DNA of 64,000 nucleotides from UBA2966 sp965242505 (GTDB taxonomy: Bacteria; Pseudomonadota; Alphaproteobacteria; UBA2966): NCBI GenBank assembly GCA_965242505.1, contig OZ251449.1:3410001-3474000 (forward strand). The letters run 5' to 3'. The translations under genes were made by a program, and so were the position numbers. The notes beneath the pieces were generated by a model that worked only from the letters and a program-made list of their open reading frames with translations, was not told where the DNA came from and made no database searches. Positions 52,580 through 61,408 of this stretch are shown piece by piece. The first letter of the stretch is position 1, and every line of letters begins with the position of its first letter.

Positions 52580-52873
52580 TCAGTTCCGCGCGGCCTTGAT
52601 CTCGACGAGCACGTTGCGGAACCGGGAGCCGCCGACGTTGCGGGCGTCGTGCGTGGAGCCCCGTTTGCCGCTCACGACGTCTCCGGGCGCCATCGCCACG
52701 GTGTCCACCGCGCCGTTCTCGCGATGGATCTCCAGCTCGGAGCCCTCGACGACGTAGTAGAAATAGTCATGGCCGTGCGTGTGCGCGCCCGAGGCCTCGC
52801 CCGGGTCGAGGACGAGGTTCCAGACCTTGATCTCGTCGTCCTCGAAAACCACCCTGGTGCCGACTTCCGCCAT
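52580..52873 (-). CDS. small cupin-domain protein
   Basis: 97 residues. Single beta-barrel with GEASGAHTHGHDYFYYVVEG (cupin motif 1, His ligands near residues 32-36) and motif 2 around APGDVVSGKRGSTHDARNVG. Metal-binding and a small-molecule role are likely; no specific substrate can be named. The 173 bases upstream of its 3' side, to 52406, hold no gene. Confidence 0.82.
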   Translation of the reverse strand: MAEVGTRVVFEDDEIKVWNLVLDPGEASGAHTHGHDYFYYVVEGSELEIHRENGAVDTVAMAPGDVVSGKRGSTHDARNVGGSRFRNVLVEIKAARN

Positions 52874-52919
52874 GGGGTCCCTCCTGTCCCTTTGCGCGAT
52901 GCCGGGACGGCCCCCGGCG

Positions 52920-53582
52920 TCAGGCGGGACGGCGGCGCCGGGGCCGGAACCCCGCGGCGCGCGCCGCCAGCCCGGCCATCCGTTCCGCCGACGCGTCGAC
53001 TCGTCCGCGCGCCTTCTGTATCCGCATGACGTCCTCGATTCGGCGGTCGAGGAACGCCCACGTGTCGGCGGAACCGTCCGAGCGGTCGTCCAGCCAGTAG
53101 AGCAGTGTGGACGAGTACACCCCCGCGAGCAAGGCGCGCTTCGTGTAGAAATTGAAGTCGGTCGACGTGTCGCCGATCCCCCTCCATATGGCGTCGACCG
53201 TCCCGTAGAGGGCGCGAAGGGCATGGGGCGCGTTGAACGGAAGGACGTGCGCGGCGACGGCCCGGCGGACCGCCTCGCGATGCGGCGCCACGGCCTCGAT
53301 CCTGAGGCGGACCGCGAGCGCGACCCGTTCCCGGACCTTGAGCGTTCCGAGGTCCCGCTCCGCCAGCGCCCGGGCCATGTCCTCGTCGGCGGCCCCGACG
53401 AACGCGCCGATCATGCCGGCGGCGCCTCCCGGAAACGCCCGCCGCACCGACTCGAAGTCCTCGCCGAGGTCCCGCGCGGCATGTTCCAGGGCCCGCCGGC
53501 TCCAGCCGTCGAAGGGCGCGTGCCGCAGGAGGGCGGGCAGGCAGCGCCGGCGCAGCTCGTCCGCGCGCTCAGCCTGCCGCAT
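52920..53582 (-). CDS. COQ9-family ubiquinone biosynthesis protein
   Basis: 220 residues. APFDGWSRRALEHAARDLGE, IEAVAPHREAVRRAVAAHVL and the C-terminal DFNFYTKRALLAGVYSSTLL followed by YWLDDRSDG match COQ9, a TetR-like lipid-binding fold that presents ubiquinone precursors to COQ7. The family is shared by mitochondria and alphaproteobacteria, supporting the assignment of the host. The start overlaps the def stop by 14 bases. Confidence 0.92.
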   Translation of the reverse strand: MRQAERADELRRRCLPALLRHAPFDGWSRRALEHAARDLGEDFESVRRAFPGGAAGMIGAFVGAADEDMARALAERDLGTLKVRERVALAVRLRIEAVAPHREAVRRAVAAHVLPFNAPHALRALYGTVDAIWRGIGDTSTDFNFYTKRALLAGVYSSTLLYWLDDRSDGSADTWAFLDRRIEDVMRIQKARGRVDASAERMAGLAARAAGFRPRRRRPA

Positions 53583-54147
53583 GTCTCGCGCCGGACGCGG
53601 CCGTCTCCGGTTCGGCCTCCTCGGCCATGCGATGGAATTCCGACTCGAAGACGAGCCTCGAAAGGTCGGTCATCCGCATCGGGTACAGGATGCCGTCGAG
53701 ATGGTCGCATTCGTGCTGCGCGACCCGGGCGTGCAGGCCGCGGGCCGCGCGGTCGATCGTTCCGCCGTCCGGCGCGAGACCGCGATAGCGTATGGAGGCG
53801 TGGCGGGGGACCTCTCCCCGCAGTCCGGGAACCGAGAGGCAGGCTTCCCATCCATACGCCATCTCGTCGGAAAGCGGCTCGATCACGGGGTTGATCAGAA
53901 TGATCGGCCTCCACTCCTCGGGATCGCCGGTTTCCCGGCCCGCGTCGACGGGCGGCGCGTGGAACACGACGACTCGCCTGGGCGCGTGGACCTGCGGCGC
54001 GGCCAGGCCGAGACCCTGGGCGTCCGCCATGGTCTCGATCATGTCGCGAACGAGGCGGCGGATTTCCGGCGCCTCCGGGTCGGCGACCTCCTCGGCCCGG
54101 CGTCTCAACGCCGGATGCCCCATGCGCGCGATCTTGAGTATGGCCAT
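53569..54147 (-). CDS. def: peptide deformylase
   Basis: 192 residues. Removes the N-formyl group from nascent proteins. The three motifs are present: GLGLAAPQ near residue 46, WEACLSVPGLRGEV (metal Cys; EACLS instead of the common EGCLS) and QHECDHLDGILYPMRM with the HExxH-type metal site. The Ala in motif 2 is known from type-variant deformylases, so full activity is not certain. It overlaps coq9. Confidence 0.92.
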   Translation of the reverse strand: MAILKIARMGHPALRRRAEEVADPEAPEIRRLVRDMIETMADAQGLGLAAPQVHAPRRVVVFHAPPVDAGRETGDPEEWRPIILINPVIEPLSDEMAYGWEACLSVPGLRGEVPRHASIRYRGLAPDGGTIDRAARGLHARVAQHECDHLDGILYPMRMTDLSRLVFESEFHRMAEEAEPETAASGARHAAG

Positions 54148-54199
54148 GAGCCCAATATGCGGCGTCGCGAGGGCGAGGTAAAGGCGGCGTCGGCGCCGC

Positions 54200-54500
54200 A
54201 GGGTCCGTTCGCGCTCCTCTCCCCTGGCGCGACCCCCCTCCCGACCTCCCCCCTGTCAGGGGGGAGGAGTATAGATGGTCAGGGGGGAGAGCGTGGGTGG
54301 CCGGGGGAGAGGGGCGTCGATGATTCCCGCCCTTCCCTTTTATTTCTCCTCTTTATTTCTCCTCCCCCCTGACAGGGGGGAGGTCGGGAGGGGGGTCCGG
54401 ATGGACGGGACGCAGCGCCGCCGCCGCGACCCCCACCCCGGCCCTCCCCCTGCCAGGGGGAGGGAGAAGAAGGGGAAGGGGTCGCGGGAGGGGGGTTTGC
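54200..54500. repeat. mosaic palindromic repeat, copy 11 (two or three joined modules)
   Basis: gtccgttcgcgctcctctcc, the CCCCCCTGTCAGGGGGG palindrome, a spacer with two tttatttctcct direct repeats, a second CCCCCCTGACAGGGGGG and the C-rich G4 module (54430-54450) with its palindrome. It fills the gap between def and the autotransporter 3' end. Confidence 0.88.
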
Positions 54501-54503
54501 GGC

Positions 54504-57500
54504 CTAGAACTGCACCTGCAACTCCAACGCTCCGTCGTATGCGCTCGTCGCGCTGCTGCCGCTCGTCCGGTAGCCCGCCGTCGCCTTCAGCCGGACGTTC
54601 TCGCCCACGTCGAACACCCCGCCGATGCCCAGGCGCGCCGCCGTCGGACGGACCTCCGTCTTCAGCGCCGACCCGCCGACCGACACCTCCGTCTCGTCCG
54701 AAAGCTCCCGCTCCACGTCCAGCGAGCCGAACAGGCGGCCCGGACCGGCCTCCGCCTCCAGCGTCACCCCCACCCGGCCCTTCACGCTGTCCACATCCGC
54801 CACCGACACCCGCGCCCGCAGATCGGGGCGGTCGGTTCCTCTCTCCATGTCCGTGAAGTCCGCCAGGTCGACCCGCGACCACGCCACGCCCGCGCGCGGC
54901 GTCACGAACATCGTCTCTCCCACCGGCATCCGGGCGCCCACGTCCACGCCCAGCGCATACCCCGCGCCGTGGACGCTCTCCGTCGACATCCTGCCGTGCC
55001 TGTGCGACTTCACGTCGACGTCGTACACCGTCACCGCCGCCTGCGCGTCCACGTAGAGGCCCCCGTCCAGCCAGGTGGCGGAAACCCCCGCCCCCCATCC
55101 CTTCAGGTCGACCTCGCCCACGCCGGACATCTCCGCGGAACCCCCGACCGCGTGCGCTGACACGCCTCCCCGGACGCTCTCGCCGGCGATGAAGTCGACG
55201 CCCGCCTGTCCCGCGCCCCGGCTGTGGTCGTAGGCGAGCCCCTCGGCCGTCGTCGCCTTCTTCGCCCGCCACTTGCCCCGCGACGCCTCCACGCGCGCCC
55301 AGGCGCCGTTGCCGTCGCGCGCCGCCGCCATCCGGTCCGCGTAGGACGGCGGGCGGTTCATCGCCAACAGCATCGAGGGCAGCGCCTCGTACAGGCGGCA
55401 GCGGCGGTCTCCGTCCTTCTCCACGTCCTCGCAGGAGAACGTCGGCATCGGAACTCCCGGGCCGCCCGTTCCCGGATCTGTCCCCGGGCCCGTTCCCGGA
55501 TCGCCCGGGCCCGTCCCTGGGTCCGTTCCGGGATCGCCCGTTCCCGGGCCTGTTCCTGGATCGGTTCCCGGATCGGTTCCCGGGCCCGCTCCCGGACCCA
55601 TCGGGTCCCCGGACCCACCGTCCTCGGATCCGTCCCCCGTTCCGCACACACCGTCAGCGCCGCGGACCGGGGCGTCCGAGGGGCACGGCCGCGGGTCAAG
55701 CCCGCTGGTGTCCAACATGCCGTCGTCGGTGACCATCAACGGCGTACGGTAACCAGTGAATACGCCGTCCCGATGCTCGCGGAAACGGACGGCTTCGACG
55801 CCCGGGATGGACCCCTCCACCCGCGCGTTCTTCGCCTCGGTGGCGTCCTCCTGGTACGTGATGATGCGGTCGGTGGCCAGGGTCAGGGCCACCATGGTCG
55901 CCGCGTCGCCGCCGCCCCGGATGGCGTGGTCGGCGCCGTTCGCCTGCACGCGCCCGTTCAGGCCGACGACGACGCTGCCGCCGCCGGTGAGATGCACCGC
56001 CGCGTCGCCGCCCGCGCCGCCCTTCACCTCGCCATTGATGTGCGCCAGCGCCGGACCCGGGTCGTTCACCTTGATCGCGACGCCCGAGGAGCCGGCGTGC
56101 GCCTTGCCCCCCTCCTCGACGATGACCGCGCCGCCGCCGTCCAGGTGCACCGCCGCGTCCGTACCGCCGGTCACCATGCCGTGAACCCTGACGAGCTGGT
56201 CGAGCAGGGGAACCGCATCCGCGCCCTCGCCGTGCGTCACCGCCACGAGCTCATCGGCGGTATCGTCCGGGGCGTAGCCGGGCGTGTACTTCCTGGCCAG
56301 CATCAGGCCCTCGCCGGCATTGGCGACGTAGACGCCCGCCGCGCCGCCGGTCACGCTCGCGCCCGCGGCCACGGTGACCTCGATGGCGTCCGCGTTGACG
56401 GCGTAGATGCCGTAGGTTCCCCCCGTGACGGTCCCGCTGTTGGAGACCGTGACGTCGCCGCCCGCGTTCGCGACGTAGACGCCCGCCTTGGCGGCGGTCA
56501 CGCTCACGCCCGCGCCGATGGTGACGTCGATGCCGCCGTTGTCGGCATGGGGCGTCGCGTAGTAGGCGCGGATGCCGTCGCCGCGCGAGGCGATGGAGCC
56601 GGCCGTCATGCTGACGCGGATGTCGTCCAGGTTGTGGCGGTCCAGCAGCGCCTTCACCAGGCTCCAGTAGTCGCTGTCGTCCGAGGCGTCGTCCGAGAAG
56701 CCCGCGGCCGTGAGCGCGGCGTCCACGCCGTCGTTCGTCGCCACCGCCCGCAGGATCGCCTTCTCGTCGTCCGAGAGGCCCTGCGCCAGGACGTTCCGCA
56801 GCAGGGTTCTCGTGGCCCCGTTGTCCGTGCTCAGATACGTCACGATCTGCGTGTCGGTCAGTTGCGACGCGGCGGTCGTGGCCGTGGTCCCGATGGCGGT
56901 GAGGATCGGCGCCGCGACCGCGATCTCGTCGTTGCCGAGCGCCGCCCGGAACTGCGCCAGGATGGCCGCCCTCCGCGAATCGGCGTGCGTCGTCGACAGC
57001 AGGTTCATCTGCGCCGCGTTGTTCGCGATCTCGCCCGGGTCGTCGCCCTTCGCCGCCTGCGCCGCCACGTCGCGCCAGGACAGGGCGTGCGCCTCGATGC
57101 CCGCCGCCCCGCCGTAGTGGAGCGTCCCCTCGACAGCCTTCACGGCCGCCGACTCCCGGTCGAAGGCCAGTACTTGCGCCGCGGTCGCCGCCCGGAAGCG
57201 GCCTTGGTCGTCCGTCGCCGTCCCGCGCGCGACGTTGCCTCCCGTCCAGGCGACGTCGATCGCGGGAACGTGATTCCCGTCGCTGTCCGCGCTGCGCGTG
57301 TCGCCCATCGCGCTCTCACGCGTGACCTGGAGGGTGACGCCCGTCCGGCCCGAAGTAATCGTCCCCGCCGTCTGGTCGAAGTCGATCCGCGCCGCCTTGC
57401 CGACGTAGATGCCGCGCCACCGCCCCGAGACGTTGCCGCTGGTCGTGGACGTGCCGCCGTTCGCGAACGTGACGTCGCCCTCGGCGCCCCAATCGAGCCG

Positions 57501-58787
57501 GATGCCGTCCCCGTCCTCCGAGACGACGTCGCCGCTGTTGGTGAGTTCGAAGTCGTCCCCATTCGCCGTGGAGGCGGGCCTGAAGACGTAGAGGGCGTGG
57601 TTCTTCGAGCGCAGGGCGCCCCTGTTGACGATCGTGACGTCGCCGGCGGCGACGCCGTGGCCGCTCTGGGCGTAGGTTCTTCCCTCGCCGACGATGAAGT
57701 TGTCCGCCAGATAGATGGCGTGCCCCTCGTTCGTCGCCGCGTCGCCCGTCGCCGTGACGTCGCCGCTGTTCGTGAGCGCGACGTCGCCGCCGGAGAGCTT
57801 CTTGAGCCGGATGCCGAACTCGGACGCCGTGATGTCGCCCGAGTTCGTGAGGGTGACGGCGGCGGCGCTCCGGTTGTTCCAGTAGTTGTAGTTGAACTGG
57901 ATGCCCTGCCTCGCCGTCTGCCCCGCCACTGCGGCGATGTCGCCGCTGTTGTCGAGGCTCATGACGCCGGCGCCCCACTTGTTCAGCAGGATGCCGGTGT
58001 AGGCGCCGCCCAGCGTGATGTCGCCCGAGTTGGCGACGACCACCGAGCCGGTCATCTGGGTTCCGCCCTGGAGATGGTAGATGCCGTGCGGCCGGTCGAA
58101 GTAGGCGCCGGTGGCGGTGGCGTTGCCGACGCCCGAGTGGATGGCGCCGGTGTTCGTGATGGTGGTCGCCGCGTTGGTGCCCCCGGTCTCCCGCCTGACC
58201 CGGATGCCCTGCCTGGCGGCATGGATGGTCGCCGCGTTGGTGATCGTGCCGGCGGTGGCGCCCACGCCCAGGCTGGAAGCAGTGGGGCGCAGGTCGACGT
58301 AGATGCCGTTCTGCTTTATCGGGGTGGCCGAACTCCCGATGGTCACCCCGCTTCTCACGTCCAGCGTCGTCGTCCGATTGTTGCTCAGCTGCCTCAGATA
58401 GACGCCGTTGTTCCGTTCGATGCCGCTCACCGAGTTCGTCCCCTGGACGATGTTCACGACGTGGGCGGTCCCGCCGGTCGAGCCCCCGACGTTGACCGTG
58501 AATCCGTGGGTGGCTTGGCTCTCCACGTGAATGCCGGCCGCCTGCGACCCCAACGTGATCGTGGTCGACCCGGCGCTGCGGCCCGGGATGTTGACCGTGG
58601 GGTTGCTGCCGCCGAGTTTGGCGCTATTGGGGTAGTAGATGCCGTCGTTGTACGTCGCGCCCGAGCAGGTGAGGGTGTTCGCGCCTGCCGGCCCGCATTC
58701 TATCAGCGCCCGCGCCTCCCCCGGCGCCAGCAGCAGCGCCGCCGCGAGCAGCGCGGCGCCCAGCAGGCCGGAGAGGCGGGCCTTCAT
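54504..58787 (-). CDS. large autotransporter (type V secretion)
   Basis: 1427 residues. Signal peptide about 1-27 (LLGAALLAAALLLAPGEARA). Residues about 28-575 form a beta-helix-type passenger with many LTNSGDITA-like turns (VANSGDITLGG, LDNSGDIAAVAG, LTNSGDVTATG). Residues about 576-726 are instead helix-forming and Ala-rich (DDPGEIANNAAQMNLLSTTH, AILAQFRAALGNDEIAVAAP). Beta-helix resumes to about 1040 with VYVANAGGDVTVSNSGTVTG. A GTDPGTDPGTGPGTG linker (about 1059-1110) precedes a barrel domain (about 1159-1427, ending ALELQVQF with terminal Phe). Surface adhesion or defence is plausible but unproven. It is flanked by repeat clusters on both sides. A long antisense frame over it is a GC artefact. 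Confidence 0.9.
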   Translation of the reverse strand: MKARLSGLLGAALLAAALLLAPGEARALIECGPAGANTLTCSGATYNDGIYYPNSAKLGGSNPTVNIPGRSAGSTTITLGSQAAGIHVESQATHGFTVNVGGSTGGTAHVVNIVQGTNSVSGIERNNGVYLRQLSNNRTTTLDVRSGVTIGSSATPIKQNGIYVDLRPTASSLGVGATAGTITNAATIHAARQGIRVRRETGGTNAATTITNTGAIHSGVGNATATGAYFDRPHGIYHLQGGTQMTGSVVVANSGDITLGGAYTGILLNKWGAGVMSLDNSGDIAAVAGQTARQGIQFNYNYWNNRSAAAVTLTNSGDITASEFGIRLKKLSGGDVALTNSGDVTATGDAATNEGHAIYLADNFIVGEGRTYAQSGHGVAAGDVTIVNRGALRSKNHALYVFRPASTANGDDFELTNSGDVVSEDGDGIRLDWGAEGDVTFANGGTSTTSGNVSGRWRGIYVGKAARIDFDQTAGTITSGRTGVTLQVTRESAMGDTRSADSDGNHVPAIDVAWTGGNVARGTATDDQGRFRAATAAQVLAFDRESAAVKAVEGTLHYGGAAGIEAHALSWRDVAAQAAKGDDPGEIANNAAQMNLLSTTHADSRRAAILAQFRAALGNDEIAVAAPILTAIGTTATTAASQLTDTQIVTYLSTDNGATRTLLRNVLAQGLSDDEKAILRAVATNDGVDAALTAAGFSDDASDDSDYWSLVKALLDRHNLDDIRVSMTAGSIASRGDGIRAYYATPHADNGGIDVTIGAGVSVTAAKAGVYVANAGGDVTVSNSGTVTGGTYGIYAVNADAIEVTVAAGASVTGGAAGVYVANAGEGLMLARKYTPGYAPDDTADELVAVTHGEGADAVPLLDQLVRVHGMVTGGTDAAVHLDGGGAVIVEEGGKAHAGSSGVAIKVNDPGPALAHINGEVKGGAGGDAAVHLTGGGSVVVGLNGRVQANGADHAIRGGGDAATMVALTLATDRIITYQEDATEAKNARVEGSIPGVEAVRFREHRDGVFTGYRTPLMVTDDGMLDTSGLDPRPCPSDAPVRGADGVCGTGDGSEDGGSGDPMGPGAGPGTDPGTDPGTGPGTGDPGTDPGTGPGDPGTGPGTDPGTGGPGVPMPTFSCEDVEKDGDRRCRLYEALPSMLLAMNRPPSYADRMAAARDGNGAWARVEASRGKWRAKKATTAEGLAYDHSRGAGQAGVDFIAGESVRGGVSAHAVGGSAEMSGVGEVDLKGWGAGVSATWLDGGLYVDAQAAVTVYDVDVKSHRHGRMSTESVHGAGYALGVDVGARMPVGETMFVTPRAGVAWSRVDLADFTDMERGTDRPDLRARVSVADVDSVKGRVGVTLEAEAGPGRLFGSLDVERELSDETEVSVGGSALKTEVRPTAARLGIGGVFDVGENVRLKATAGYRTSGSSATSAYDGALELQVQF
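55455..55610 (-). repeat. tandem Gly-Thr-Asp-Pro linker repeat in the autotransporter
   Basis: Degenerate 12-24-base units encode GTDPGTDPGTGPGTG-type repeats just before the barrel. Length variation here would alter the distance of the passenger from the membrane without breaking the frame. Confidence 0.8.
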
Positions 58788-58967
58788 TCCGGGACACCCA
58801 TGCGGCGGGGGGGGGGATTATGCGGTCAGTGCTTCCGGCCATCCTCGGAACCTCCATCGACAAACCCGTCCGGCTCGAACCGTCCGCGCCGCCCGATGAC
58901 GCCATCCCAAATTATCATATGGCCGATCCCGGATTCAAGCCTCTGTCCTCGTCCACAGGGCGCCGCC

Positions 58968-59056
58968 GGCGACCCCCCTCCCGACCCTCCCCCTGCAAGG
59001 GGGAGCCCTCCATGCTCCTCCCCCCTGACAGGGGGAGGTCGGGAGGGGGGTGAACG
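58968..59056. repeat. mosaic palindromic repeat, copy 12
   Basis: cgacccccctcccgaccctc with a C-rich block, then CCCCCCTGACAGGGGGAGG and gtcgggaggggggtgaacgc. It is compact and lies upstream of the autotransporter start; the intervening 58788-58967 holds no gene. Confidence 0.85.
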
Positions 59057-59083
59057 CGGGATGGAAGCGGGACGCGAGCTGAC

Positions 59084-59306
59084 CAAGTTCAGACACATGC
59101 GAGACGCCGCAGGGGCCGTTTGCGCTCCTCCCCCGGCGCGACCCCCACCCCGACCCTCCCCCTGCAAGGGAGAGGGAGAAGAAGGGGCGCGCGCCGCGCG
59201 CTTCCCCCTACCATCCACACTACTCCTCCCCCCTGGCAGGGGGGAGGTCGGGAGGGGGGTCCGCGGCCCCGCAACGGCCTCAGTATCTCGTATGTCCTGA
59301 ACGAGG
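59084..59306. repeat. mosaic palindromic repeat, copy 13, with terminal inverted repeats
   Basis: Bounded by aagttcagacacatgcgaga and its inverted counterpart tctcgtatgtcctgaacgag. Inside are gccgcaggggccgtttgcgc, the C-rich G4 module (59142-59162), CCCCCCTGGCAGGGGGG and gtccgcggccccgcaacggc. The same inverted ends surround the element at 23688-23896, so this copy shows the outer boundaries of the unit. Another 118 gene-free bases precede rpsU. Confidence 0.75.
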
Positions 59307-59423
59307 ACGGACGGTGGACAGGCGCTTCCGCTCCGTGCTAAGGAGCTCGGCCCGTCCGCGGCCGCGGGCGGTTCGAGCGCGGGAGATCGTCGCCGGCGCC
59401 CCACCGAAGGGGAGGAAGAGAAA

Positions 59424-59633
59424 CTGGTTCAAGTCGTCGTCAGAGACAACAATGTCGATCAGGCCCTGCGCGCCCTGAAGAAGAAGATGCAGCGCGAGGG
59501 AGTGTTCCGCGAGATGAAACTCCGGAACCACTACGAGAAGCCGTCGGAGAAGCGGGCCCGCGAGAAGGCCGAAGCCGTCCGGCGCGCCCGCAAGCTGGCC
59601 CGCAAGAGAGCCCAGCGCGAGGGGAACAACTGA
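59424..59633 (+). CDS. rpsU: 30S ribosomal protein S21 (apparent CTG start)
   Basis: 69 residues reading VQVVVRDNNVDQALRALKKK and later MQREGVFREMKLRNHYEKPS and EKRAREKAEAVRRARKLARK, unmistakably S21. No ATG, GTG or TTG precedes the conserved start in frame. CTG at 59424 stands exactly where the initiator is expected, with GGGAGG eight bases upstream. CTG initiation is rare; a sequencing error of ATG is the main alternative. S21 joins the 30S subunit near the anti-Shine-Dalgarno region. Confidence 0.9.
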   Translation: MVQVVVRDNNVDQALRALKKKMQREGVFREMKLRNHYEKPSEKRAREKAEAVRRARKLARKRAQREGNN

Positions 59634-59717
59634 CGCCCCGGATCCGGCCGGCCTGACCGCCGGCCGCGCGGCGTTCCCGTGAGCTTCGAGACCGGGCCCG
59701 GCGTCGGGCCGGCCGGT

Positions 59718-61112
59718 CTATAGCGCGCTCACCACGTCTTCCGTGAGTTGCTTGGCGTCGGCGAACAGCATCATGGTGTTGTCCCGGTAGAAGAGGTCGT
59801 TGTCGATGCCCGCGTACCCGGGCGACAGCGACCGCTTCACGAACAGCACGCTCTGCGCCTTGTCCACGTCGAGGATGGGCATGCCGTAGATGGGGCTGCC
59901 CGGATCGCTCCGGGCCGCCGGGTTGGTGACGTCGTTGGCGCCGATCACGAACGCCACGTCGGTGCTCGCGAAATCCGAGTTGATCTCTTCCAGCTCGGCC
60001 ACGTCGTCGTAGGGCACGTTGGCCTCCGCCAGCAGCACGTTCATGTGTCCCGGCATCCGTCCGGCCACGGGATGGATGGCGTAACGGACGCGCACGCCCT
60101 CTTCCCGCAGTTTGTCGGCCATCTCCCGAACGGCGTGCTGCGCCTGGGCGACCGCCATGCCGTATCCGGGCACGATGATCACGGAGCCGGCGTTCTTCAT
60201 GATGAACGCGGCGTCCTCGGCGCTCCCGGGTTTGGCGGACCTGTCGCCGGCCCCGCCGCCGGCGGTCGCGGCGGCGCCTCCGAACCCGCCGAGAATCACG
60301 CTGAAGAACGAGCGGTTCATGGCCCGGCACATGATGTAGCTGAGGATGGCGCCGGAGGAGCCGACGAGCGCGCCGGTCACGATCAACGCCGGGTTCTGCA
60401 ACGTGAATCCGATTCCCGCCGCCGCCCAGCCGGAATACGAGTTGAGCATCGAGATCACCACCGGCATGTCGGCGCCGCCGATGGGAATGATGATCAGGAC
60501 CCCGATCAGGAAGCTGAGGGCGGTCATGGCCCAGAACGTCTCGGGCGACTGCTCCATCGCGAAACCCGCGAGCAGCGCGACGGCGGCGGCTCCGAGCAGC
60601 AGGTTGAGCCAGTGCTGGCCGGGGAACACGACCGGGTTCCCCGACACCAGCCCTTGCAGCTTGGTGAAGGCGACGACGGACCCGGAGAAGGTGATCGCGC
60701 CGATGGCGGCGCCCAGTCCCATCTCGATGCGGCTCGGCAGGAAGATGGCGCCCGTCGCGTCGGCGATGCCGTAGGCCCCCGGGTTGTCGAGGGCGGCGCC
60801 GGCGACGAGGACCGCGGCCATTCCGACGAGGCTGTGGAACGCGGCGACCAGTTGGGGCATCGCCGCCATCCGGATCTTCAGGGCCACGGTCGCGCCGATG
60901 AGGCCGCCGACCGCGAACGCCGTGAGGATCCAGCCGTAGGACGCGACCTCGGGGCTGATCGCCGTGGTCAGGATGGCGATCGCCATCCCGGCGATGCCGT
61001 AGAGGTTCCCGGCCCGCGCCGTCTCCGGCGACGACAGGCCGCGCAGCGCGAGGATGAACAGGACCGAGGCGGCGAGATACGCGATCGCCGTCAGGTTGTC
61101 CGAGACGGCCAT
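59718..61112 (-). CDS. pntB: NAD(P) transhydrogenase subunit beta
   Basis: 464 residues. About nine membrane helices form domain II (LTAIAYLAASVLFILALRGL, GNLYGIAGMAIAILTTAISP). The NADP-binding domain III (VIIVPGYGMAVAQAQHAVRE, VRYAIHPVAGRMPGHMNVLL, FVIGANDVTNPAARSDPGSP) follows. Uses the proton gradient to reduce NADP+ with NADH. It is last in pntAA-pntAB-pntB with gaps of 2-3 bases. Confidence 0.97.
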   Translation of the reverse strand: MAVSDNLTAIAYLAASVLFILALRGLSSPETARAGNLYGIAGMAIAILTTAISPEVASYGWILTAFAVGGLIGATVALKIRMAAMPQLVAAFHSLVGMAAVLVAGAALDNPGAYGIADATGAIFLPSRIEMGLGAAIGAITFSGSVVAFTKLQGLVSGNPVVFPGQHWLNLLLGAAAVALLAGFAMEQSPETFWAMTALSFLIGVLIIIPIGGADMPVVISMLNSYSGWAAAGIGFTLQNPALIVTGALVGSSGAILSYIMCRAMNRSFFSVILGGFGGAAATAGGGAGDRSAKPGSAEDAAFIMKNAGSVIIVPGYGMAVAQAQHAVREMADKLREEGVRVRYAIHPVAGRMPGHMNVLLAEANVPYDDVAELEEINSDFASTDVAFVIGANDVTNPAARSDPGSPIYGMPILDVDKAQSVLFVKRSLSPGYAGIDNDLFYRDNTMMLFADAKQLTEDVVSAL

Positions 61113-61115
61113 CGC

Positions 61116-61406
61116 CTACTTCTTTCTTCGGAACATGCCGAGCATCCGCTGCGTGACGGTGAAGCCGCCGAAGATGTTGACGGCCGCCAGCGTCATGGCG
61201 ACGAACCCGAGGACCTTGGCCATGCTCGGCTCGTCGGGTCCGGCGGCGATCAGCGCGCCCACGACGATGACGCTCGAGATCGCGTTGGTCACCGACATCA
61301 GCGGCGTGTGTAACGCGGGCGTCACGCTCCACACGACGTAGTAGCCGACGAAGATCGCGAGGACGAAGATGGTGAGCTGGAAGACGAAGGGATCGGCCGT
61401 TTCCAT
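61116..61406 (-). CDS. pntAB: NAD(P) transhydrogenase subunit alpha, part 2
   Basis: 96 residues with three to four helices (VFQLTIFVLAIFVGYYVVWS, SVIVVGALIAAG, VLGFVAMTLAAVNIFGGFTV). HTPLMSVTNAISSV is the conserved part of domain II. The separate small subunit is typical of alphaproteobacterial transhydrogenases such as that of Rhodospirillum. Confidence 0.96.
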   Translation of the reverse strand: METADPFVFQLTIFVLAIFVGYYVVWSVTPALHTPLMSVTNAISSVIVVGALIAAGPDEPSMAKVLGFVAMTLAAVNIFGGFTVTQRMLGMFRRKK

Positions 61407-61408
61407 GG

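Noticed and set aside
55224..59300. 1358-residue plus-strand frame antisense to the autotransporter
   Set aside because: Val/Arg/Ala-rich antisense artefact; the minus strand has a signal peptide, passenger repeats and a barrel ending in Phe.
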